Both the position numbers and the translations under genes were made by a program. Source: a virus. From it: a DNA stretch of 28,061 bases. Shown one piece after another: positions 21,194 to 28,061 of this stretch. The notes under the pieces are model-generated. The model saw nothing but the letters and a program-made list of their open reading frames with translations. It was not told the DNA's origin and ran no database searches. Location of the stretch: the IMG/VR virus record IMGVR_UViG_3300044950_000038, positions 1 through 28,061 of that record; one strand, 5' to 3'. Position 1 is the stretch's first letter, and each line of letters begins with the position of its first letter.

Positions 21194-24100
21194 ATGCGTA
21201 TTTATTCCCTTCAAGCACCTGATGGAAACATTTATGATTTACAGGCCCCGGAGGGAGCGTCAGAGCAGCAATTAACTGCAACGTTATATTCTTTAAAGCC
21301 TGAAGCGGCCCAGCCGTTTGTCAAAGAATCAGGTGTAATTGCTCAAGGGAAAAAGGGTATTGAACAGCTTGTTTCAGGCATCCAAACCACTGGAGATGTA
21401 GCTTTTGGTGATAAAAATGAAGCTGCTCGTAATGCCTTAGCTAGACAAGCCGAATTTGATAGAAAATACGAGCAAAGCCCCAGCTTAGAAAGAACAGCAG
21501 AAGCGTTTAAACAAAAAGGCTTCTTTTCTGGTCTGGGTCAACTTGCCTCAGATGCACCTGAAGTTATAGCTGCTCAAATACCTCAGTTTGGACTATCGTA
21601 TGCTGGAGGAAGAACCGGAGCGGCAGCGGGGTCTAAATTAGGCTCTGTGTTAGGCGGTCGTGGTAGAGCTATCGGCGCTATTTTAGGTGGCGTTGCTGGA
21701 ACCGTAGGTGCTAGTTACCCCGGTCAACTTGCTGGAAACGTTGAAACTCAAGCTGAAGAGCAAGTTAGTACAGGTAAACCAATTGATATCAATGTTCCAG
21801 CCGCAGCCGGGGCAGCGGTTCCTCAAGCAGCTTTAGATGCTGTTGCTAATTTGCCATTTTTTGGGCGTGGCATCTTTGGAAAAATGCTTGGAATTCCTGA
21901 AGCTGCCTTAGTAAGAGGTAGTGCTGAATCTGTTGAAAGACTAGCCAAGGAAAGCCTTGCAGCCACCATAACCAAAGGTACAACAATAGGTTTTGCTGCC
22001 GAGTTCCCAACTGAAATTATTCAGCAGGCTATACAGCGTTACCAAGCAGGCAAACCCCTTACAGGCCCAGAGGCTTACAAGGAATATGGCGAAATAGCGT
22101 ATCAAACCGCTCTCTTGTCACCGCTTGGCACTGCCGGGCGCGCCTTAGACAAACGAGGAGCCAAGGCACAGGTACAGCAAAAAGCATATGAAGAGCAGCA
22201 AATCGCTGACGCGGAGGCTCAAAAGGCCGCTCAACAGGTAGCACCTGTACAGCCTCAAGATATTGCAGGACGGTATCAGGCTGCAGAGAAGCGTAAGGCT
22301 GAACTCAAGGGACAGATCCGTAAGGTTGAAGAAGGATCCGTAACCGAGACCGCTGACCGTTTATACAACAAGGAACTTGAAGAGCAGATCAAGGCAATGG
22401 CTCCAGAGTTGGAGCAATTAGCTACTGAGTACAACCAATTCCAGAAGACTGCTCCAGCCCCAGAAGCTGCTGCCCCAGAAGTTACTGAAGCTGCCCCAGA
22501 AGAGAGTAAACCTACTAGGGCTTTGACCGTTGGCGACTCTTTGGATAGCCCATTGGGTCGGTTTACCAAAGAAGAACTAACTAGCCGCTCACCTAAGATT
22601 GCAGCCTACGTTGACATGCAGCGTAAGAAGATGGGTAAGCCCGGTTTAAACGACTACTCCATCGAAGACATCCGGGATGCTATGCCCGGACAACTGCCAG
22701 AAGCTGAGAAGGCTGATTTAAACAGTCTCATCGCAGCTAAGACCGGGTACACCGGTGAAGTAATCTACAAGCCAGAAGATGTTGTAAACATCGCCAAGCA
22801 AAAGAACATCAACACCGACGCGGTCGGGTTTAAATACTTCCTGCAGCGGGCAACAGGAGACAATGATCTCTCCAGCATGTCCCAGCCGCAGCTTCATTCT
22901 GCGTTTAAATCGCTGTCTGAACTGCCAAAGTACGAAGAAACACAGAACCTGCCTGAGAAGAGCAGTGTTACCCACTACAGCCCTGATCAGTATCGAAAGG
23001 CAGTAGACAAGATTAAGTCTCTTACCACCGACGGCATTCTTCCTAGCGCCAAGGCACAGGAAGTAGCTAAACAGGCAAGCGGATTAAAGCGTGACTCAGA
23101 TGTCCAGTACATGCTGCAGTCCGCCTACCGTAACGGTGACCTAGACTTAGACTCTAATGGCAACTTCATTAGGGTTAACCCTGTACCTCAGTCTGAGTTC
23201 AGAATTGAGGAAGGTTTTGAACCAGCGGAACCTACTGGCTTCAATGTCATGCGTGGCGATAAAGTTTTGTTCTCTACCCAGAACGAAGCAGAGGCTAAGG
23301 CCAAGGCCAAAACGCTTGGTGACTCAGCGGCCCCGACAATCAGTCAGGTAGACAAGTCCATCGGCAATGAACAGAAGACGCTCAGTGCGAGCCAGCGTTC
23401 GTTGGATGCTATGGAAGCCAATGGGCTATTTGGAACCCCTGAGTACAACAAGGCATCTGCCAAGCACACCGCTATGGTCGAAGAGTCAGCCAAGAAGGTT
23501 GGTGAGTTAAACAAGACAAAGGAATACCTCCAGCAGGAAGTTACGGTCAAGGCTGGCAAGAAGGCGGCAAACGTCAAGGCTTTCACCACGAAGGAAAAGG
23601 GCGTAAGCGAGAAGTCCTTTGCCACCCGTGAAGAAGCTCTTAAACACGCCATAGAGAACCACACTGTTGCCCGTCTAAACGAGATTGCAGCAGAGACCAA
23701 GTCTCCCGGCCTAAAAGCCCGCATCAGCAAGGAATTGGAACGCAGGAAGGGCACTAAGCCTTTCTTGGCTGCAGAAAAACCGACAGAAAAACTTACTGAG
23801 AAGCCTGCCGAAGAACCCTTGGTAACTGCCCAGAAGGAGTCCATCAAGTCCAACCTTCTACCAATGTTGAAGAAGTTTGGTTTGGGTGATGTAGCCTTGC
23901 AGATTGAAGCGGGAATGAAGGAAGAAGGCTCTTACACCGCCAGCACTATCAAGGTAGCCCTTGACGCTAACAACCCAATTAGGGTCTTACGCCATGAGTC
24001 CATACACGGTTTAAAAGACTTAGGCTTCTTTACCGACGGTCAGTGGAAGGTTCTGGAGAACCAAGCTGACAAGGTATGGATTGACAAGTACCTCAAAGAG

Positions 24101-27100
24101 CGCAACATCGATGGTCGTCCTCTAGAGGCTGGGCAACAGTCCCGCTACGAGGCGTATGTAGACCTGTACAAAGGTGATATGCAGGCTGTCCGTGAGGAAG
24201 CCATTGCTGATGCTTTTGGTGACTTTGATTTAAACGGTTCACCCAAAGGGGTGTTTACCACCCTGCTGAACAAAATGCGTCAGTTCTTTGAGGCTCTGCG
24301 TAATTCGTTTAACGGTGCAGGCTACACAACATCCAATGATGTATTCGGCAAGGTTGAGCGTGGAGAGCTTTCTGCCGGAAAAAAAGCTGGAACAGCAGAA
24401 AAAGTAAGCGTTAGAAACACCAACAAAGGCTTGCTCAATCCCAATATATCTCCAAAGTACGAGAAGATTATCAACGACGTGGCTAATGAGATGGAGTTAA
24501 CTCCAGAAGAATTTGCGTCCACATCTCTGATTAACCAAACCGGAAAAGCTGGAGTTGATCAGTTTGAATCTAACAAAATTGGCGGGTTGCCTGAAGTTGT
24601 TCAATTCTTGCAAGATCAACGCAGGAAATCTGGCTTGCCTTTGCTTGATTTAGAAAAGCCAGCCGACAGGAAAATTGTTGCCAAGCTCATGGCTACTGAA
24701 GCAATGGCTGCAATCCGTTCCGGTGGTGCAAACCTTGAGTGGTATGACTCCACCATCAATAAGACATTGGCGATGGCTGGCCTTAAATACCCAGAACTCA
24801 ACACTGACATCAACGCTAGGACGGCTTTTAAGATTTCGACTGCGATTACATCTCAAGGTTTAAACGTAGAAGATAACCTTAAATTTGCAATGAAGGTCTA
24901 CGACCAGTTTAGACTAAATGGTAAGTTCCCAGAGATTGGTCAAGGCGCAGATCAAGGAGCAATGACTAGCAATTTCAAATTGGCTAACTACCTGATGGAT
25001 GACATGGGGCCAAACCTTATGCGCCAGTTCTTGGAAACAGAATTTACTGTTGAAGAGATGCGTAGCGCAGGGTTTAATGTCGCAGGAGAACTTGGAGATG
25101 AGAAAGTTCTTGGCTCCTCTGTGTTTGGGCCAAAAATTGGCTTTGGCTTTTATTCCAATTTAAACGGCAACTTTGATCCAGTGACAATGGATATGTGGTT
25201 TATGCGAACCATAGGTAGGCTGACCGGAAAACTCAAATCGTTTAGACAAGATTTGTACGATGCCCAGCTTGATAAATTTAAAAACGAATTGGACACCGAA
25301 GGCAGCAACGGTGTATTTGCTAATCAGTTTGATCAGAATGAAATTGATTTGGCTAAGGTAGATGACAAAGCCGCAGAAAATTTGGCTCGTAAGGTTAAGA
25401 TTGCACACGATCGTGATTACAAGATTAACCGTGCTGCTTATGATGATGGCACAAGAGAGAAGTCTAAGTTAGTTGCCGCATCAGAAATAATGATTAAGTC
25501 ATTAGATTCTCCTAAAGATGCCCCGTCCAACGGATCAGAGCGTAGAAACTTGCGTGACGTTGTTAAGCAAATGGCTGATATTGTTGAAGAGAAATACGGC
25601 AAGCGTGTTCCCCCCGCTTCATTGCAGGCGGCAATTTGGTATCCAGAGCAGGAACTGTACAAGTCTATGGGCGTAAAGCTCAGGGTTACAAGTCAGAACT
25701 ATGCTGGAGCTATCGAGAAAATCTTAACAGGAGAAGGATATGGAGAGTCAGACCTTAGCGCAGCAGCCAAACTTGGATCAAGAACGACACAACAACTGGC
25801 TAAGTCAGCAGTCGCCAAGGGAACTCAAGCAACTGGCGCAGAACCTGTCAGACTTGGCCCACTCCAAGCTGAAGAAAAAGAAGCCCTCCTCTACCGTGGA
25901 CGAAAACGAGTAGTCCTTGAAGAGGAAAAAGAGACACCCAAGCGTAAGCGGGTGATCTTTGAAGTTGCCCCTGATCCTAACAACAAAGCTCTAACAGCCA
26001 AATGGAAATCATTGTCTAACGATGAGCGTGTAGAAATCAGCGAAAAAATTGGCAACTCTATTATTAAGAACGCCCTTAATAAATTTGGCTTGAAGGGCTA
26101 TGTTGACACCCAAATTGGTAGCTATTTGGATGACACAAATCCGTCCTTTGCGCTTTATTTAGAATCAGGCGACTCTGTTGCAATGGCTAATTTCTTGGGC
26201 TATGCTTTGTCCCAAGATTCCATGATGGTAGTATCTCCCAAGGAAGCTAAAGGTCTTGAGAAGACTGGCGCTGTGCGTATAAAAATTGGTGATGCGTCAG
26301 CAAAAGATGTTGACAAGATTTACCAACAGCTTAGAGAGATTGAAGTTGACGGTGAAAAACCTGTTGGCGGACAGTCTTACATGAATGGGCATATGGTAGT
26401 ATTGAACTACTCCAATGTTCCAACAAATCAACTTGCTTCCTTGATTGAAAGCAAGTTAGGCGGTGACTACGAAATAATAACCGAGGATGTTTACACGGCA
26501 TTCCCAGAGAAAAAGGACTATGACTATGCCAATTCGTCAAGCGACCCCAGAGGAAACTCAGGCGTTCTACGCCAAGCCAGTCGTAATCTTCGGTCAGAAG
26601 CGACCAGACTCCTCCAAAAAGAACTTACCGGAAAACAAAAAAGCGTTGCAACCAGCCCAGCAGCAAAAGCAGCAGGGAATTTAAAAAATGTAGTTACTGA
26701 CAAGACTCTGATTGAAGCACAAACAGAACTTAACCAGTATGACGAAAACCTGTTCAACGAGCAAGTTACCCCTGCTCAACGCAGTCGTGCAAATAAAGCT
26801 TTAGCTCCTTACATAAGTCTAGCGGAACAAGAGAAGCCAGCGTTTGATGCAATGGTAGAACGCATTGGCAACGATGTTGGTATACAGGTAAGACCCGATC
26901 CAATTAAAAACATAGTCAGAGCGGCAGAGAAACTTGTTCTCGAAACAGAGAACGGAACAAAGAACCCTGATGCTTCTTTAATTTTGGATTTGCTTCGCAC
27001 CACTATTGTTGTTAACAACGAAGCGGAGATACCAAACGCGATTAAACAGATAAAAAAATCTTTTGATGTTGTTCGTGTAAAAGACAGGTTTAAAAATCCT

Positions 27101-28061
27101 GCCTTAACAGGCTATAGAGATTTTCTAGTCAACGTTAAATTGCCTAGTGGATTGATAGCAGAGATACAGGTAAACATTCCCGCGATGATTGGCTCAAAGA
27201 GTACAGGGCATAAGCTGTACCGCATGTCTCGCAATATGGAGCAAGGATCTTCTAAGCGGACGTATTTGGAAGGTCTGTCTAGAAGGCTTTACAACGAAGC
27301 GTATCGTTTTTCCCAAAATGACATATCTTCCGCATCTGCGCGGGATGCGTTGTTACGGAAAACGTCTGAAGGAAAAGATCTATTTGGCTCTTCTGCAAAG
27401 ACAACAGAACCGTCTTCAAGTTTAAGAACAGGCGTTGCATCTACAGCCCAAACTGTTGCGCCTTTTGGTACATCAAACATAACATCTCCTACCAAAAATG
27501 GTAGTATAACAAAAGCAAGCCTCCGTACATCAGCAAAAGAATCTTTTGCAAGCAAGCCAACCGTATTGTCTGATGACATGAAGGCTCAACTGCGTGATGC
27601 TTGGATGAATGATTCAAGCGTTAGCATTCCGGTTGACATGATTTCTATCCCGAAGTCTGTGCTTGATGGAGTGCTTGAGAACTTTGATAAATCTAGATAC
27701 TCAAAGTCAGACGGCCCAATAGATGTTTGGTTGCAATCTGACGGTCATCTGCTTGTTGCAGACGGAAACCATAGGTATGTGAAAGCTGTTTTAGATGGTA
27801 AAAAAGAAGTTGAGGTAAGCCTTCTTGGAGAAGGTTACTCAGACAACTACACCGAGGTCACGGACAAAAACGGTGTTAGTGCTTCTCCATCCAAAGAAAA
27901 AGCAAGTCTCCGTACTAACGTAACAGAAGACATCAAGAACATGCCCAATGGGGCAGCTATCTTTGCAGCTATTAACCGCACCACACAGACTCGCCAAGAG
28001 GTTGGATTCATTGAGCGTCTTACAGAGGCTTTGGCCCCTGAGTCTTTCAGCTACCTGCGCC
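21194..28061 (+). CDS. Large polyvalent phage protein (partial, at least 2289 codons)
   Basis: The frame opens at ATG 21194 and runs past the window end. Landmarks I checked at several points down to base 27761 stay in one frame. The N-terminus has YSLQAPDGNIYDLQAPEGAS. Residues about 125-190 are Gly-rich and hydrophobic. Charged linkers lead to an HESIH zinc-peptidase-like site (934-938) with REEAIADAF at 1000-1008. A conserved module contains GNFDPVTMDMWFMRTIGRLT, then PASLQAAIWYPEQELY (Trp at 1482). A later block has DTNPSFALYL and ALSQDSMMVVSP. Residues 1881-2030 look RelA/SpoT-like, and DGNHRY (2190-2195) is ParB-like. Such proteins are thought to be delivered into the host to modify it early. 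Confidence 0.75.
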   Translation, partial: MRIYSLQAPDGNIYDLQAPEGASEQQLTATLYSLKPEAAQPFVKESGVIAQGKKGIEQLVSGIQTTGDVAFGDKNEAARNALARQAEFDRKYEQSPSLERTAEAFKQKGFFSGLGQLASDAPEVIAAQIPQFGLSYAGGRTGAAAGSKLGSVLGGRGRAIGAILGGVAGTVGASYPGQLAGNVETQAEEQVSTGKPIDINVPAAAGAAVPQAALDAVANLPFFGRGIFGKMLGIPEAALVRGSAESVERLAKESLAATITKGTTIGFAAEFPTEIIQQAIQRYQAGKPLTGPEAYKEYGEIAYQTALLSPLGTAGRALDKRGAKAQVQQKAYEEQQIADAEAQKAAQQVAPVQPQDIAGRYQAAEKRKAELKGQIRKVEEGSVTETADRLYNKELEEQIKAMAPELEQLATEYNQFQKTAPAPEAAAPEVTEAAPEESKPTRALTVGDSLDSPLGRFTKEELTSRSPKIAAYVDMQRKKMGKPGLNDYSIEDIRDAMPGQLPEAEKADLNSLIAAKTGYTGEVIYKPEDVVNIAKQKNINTDAVGFKYFLQRATGDNDLSSMSQPQLHSAFKSLSELPKYEETQNLPEKSSVTHYSPDQYRKAVDKIKSLTTDGILPSAKAQEVAKQASGLKRDSDVQYMLQSAYRNGDLDLDSNGNFIRVNPVPQSEFRIEEGFEPAEPTGFNVMRGDKVLFSTQNEAEAKAKAKTLGDSAAPTISQVDKSIGNEQKTLSASQRSLDAMEANGLFGTPEYNKASAKHTAMVEESAKKVGELNKTKEYLQQEVTVKAGKKAANVKAFTTKEKGVSEKSFATREEALKHAIENHTVARLNEIAAETKSPGLKARISKELERRKGTKPFLAAEKPTEKLTEKPAEEPLVTAQKESIKSNLLPMLKKFGLGDVALQIEAGMKEEGSYTASTIKVALDANNPIRVLRHESIHGLKDLGFFTDGQWKVLENQADKVWIDKYLKERNIDGRPLEAGQQSRYEAYVDLYKGDMQAVREEAIADAFGDFDLNGSPKGVFTTLLNKMRQFFEALRNSFNGAGYTTSNDVFGKVERGELSAGKKAGTAEKVSVRNTNKGLLNPNISPKYEKIINDVANEMELTPEEFASTSLINQTGKAGVDQFESNKIGGLPEVVQFLQDQRRKSGLPLLDLEKPADRKIVAKLMATEAMAAIRSGGANLEWYDSTINKTLAMAGLKYPELNTDINARTAFKISTAITSQGLNVEDNLKFAMKVYDQFRLNGKFPEIGQGADQGAMTSNFKLANYLMDDMGPNLMRQFLETEFTVEEMRSAGFNVAGELGDEKVLGSSVFGPKIGFGFYSNLNGNFDPVTMDMWFMRTIGRLTGKLKSFRQDLYDAQLDKFKNELDTEGSNGVFANQFDQNEIDLAKVDDKAAENLARKVKIAHDRDYKINRAAYDDGTREKSKLVAASEIMIKSLDSPKDAPSNGSERRNLRDVVKQMADIVEEKYGKRVPPASLQAAIWYPEQELYKSMGVKLRVTSQNYAGAIEKILTGEGYGESDLSAAAKLGSRTTQQLAKSAVAKGTQATGAEPVRLGPLQAEEKEALLYRGRKRVVLEEEKETPKRKRVIFEVAPDPNNKALTAKWKSLSNDERVEISEKIGNSIIKNALNKFGLKGYVDTQIGSYLDDTNPSFALYLESGDSVAMANFLGYALSQDSMMVVSPKEAKGLEKTGAVRIKIGDASAKDVDKIYQQLREIEVDGEKPVGGQSYMNGHMVVLNYSNVPTNQLASLIESKLGGDYEIITEDVYTAFPEKKDYDYANSSSDPRGNSGVLRQASRNLRSEATRLLQKELTGKQKSVATSPAAKAAGNLKNVVTDKTLIEAQTELNQYDENLFNEQVTPAQRSRANKALAPYISLAEQEKPAFDAMVERIGNDVGIQVRPDPIKNIVRAAEKLVLETENGTKNPDASLILDLLRTTIVVNNEAEIPNAIKQIKKSFDVVRVKDRFKNPALTGYRDFLVNVKLPSGLIAEIQVNIPAMIGSKSTGHKLYRMSRNMEQGSSKRTYLEGLSRRLYNEAYRFSQNDISSASARDALLRKTSEGKDLFGSSAKTTEPSSSLRTGVASTAQTVAPFGTSNITSPTKNGSITKASLRTSAKESFASKPTVLSDDMKAQLRDAWMNDSSVSIPVDMISIPKSVLDGVLENFDKSRYSKSDGPIDVWLQSDGHLLVADGNHRYVKAVLDGKKEVEVSLLGEGYSDNYTEVTDKNGVSASPSKEKASLRTNVTEDIKNMPNGAAIFAAINRTTQTRQEVGFIERLTEALAPESFSYLR

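Noticed and set aside
23344-23853. 169-codon minus-strand frame in the polyvalent gene
   Set aside because: The + strand frame is continuous through it and fits the family. The minus frame is Ser/Phe/Leu-rich without motifs.
20400-24865. TTTAAAC as -1 frameshift slippery sites
   Set aside because: Several copies read T-TTA-AAC in frame like viral slippery heptamers, but the genes continue in the zero frame and I saw no stimulatory structure or overlapping conserved -1 frame.

Overview
The window is an internal, protein-dense piece of a tailed double-stranded DNA phage (or prophage) genome, most likely a short-tailed podovirus. The evidence is a P22 gp10-like tail nozzle/stabilisation protein, adaptor-like proteins, a long tail-fibre module, a holin/endolysin pair, three candidate ejection proteins (one with a transglycosylase domain) and the start of a giant 'large polyvalent protein'. 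Every gene but one lies on the + strand. Genes abut or overlap by 1-17 bases and the largest intergenic gap is about 56 bases, so one or a few long late transcripts are likely. I see no tRNA, rRNA, CRISPR array, insertion sequence or integrase. The host cannot be named from the sequence; the gene set recalls phages of aquatic Proteobacteria, which is an inference.

Layout. (1) 1-3910: the end of an unknown gene, an antisense HNH homing endonuclease, then a run of small Lys/Gly-rich proteins. Five of these share a short motif (ADGIAQRGKTKGK-like). An adaptor-like protein (2128-3060) and a zinc-ribbon protein (3061-3444) sit inside this run. (2) 3907-5768: a second adaptor-like protein, two beta-rich structural proteins and a DUF2158-like small protein. 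(3) 5787-11545: the fibre/adhesin module. It starts with a protein of thirteen 20-residue repeats and two fibre proteins sharing a C-terminal module. Three fibre genes follow, each trailed by a small chaperone-like gene. A second homing endonuclease interrupts the last pair. (4) 11529-13535: the lysis cassette, with two unknown single-span membrane proteins, a 3TM holin and an M15-type endolysin. (5) 13554-21187: nozzle protein, a 99-residue companion, and three long proteins that look like ejected or internal virion proteins. (6) 21194 to the window end: a polyvalent protein of at least 2289 codons, with a hydrophobic Gly-rich stretch, an HExxH metallopeptidase-like site, a RelA/SpoT-like nucleotidyltransferase region and a ParB-like DGNHRY motif.

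How it fits together. Adaptors and nozzle build the portal-to-tail channel, and the fibre module sets host binding with apparently exchangeable tips. The ejection proteins and transglycosylase would help DNA cross the envelope. The polyvalent protein is probably delivered early into the host, and the lysis cassette releases progeny. The least explained parts are the shared-motif small-protein cassette, the Rel-like domain in the giant protein, and a marked excess of the palindrome GTTTAAAC, clustered in the last third.
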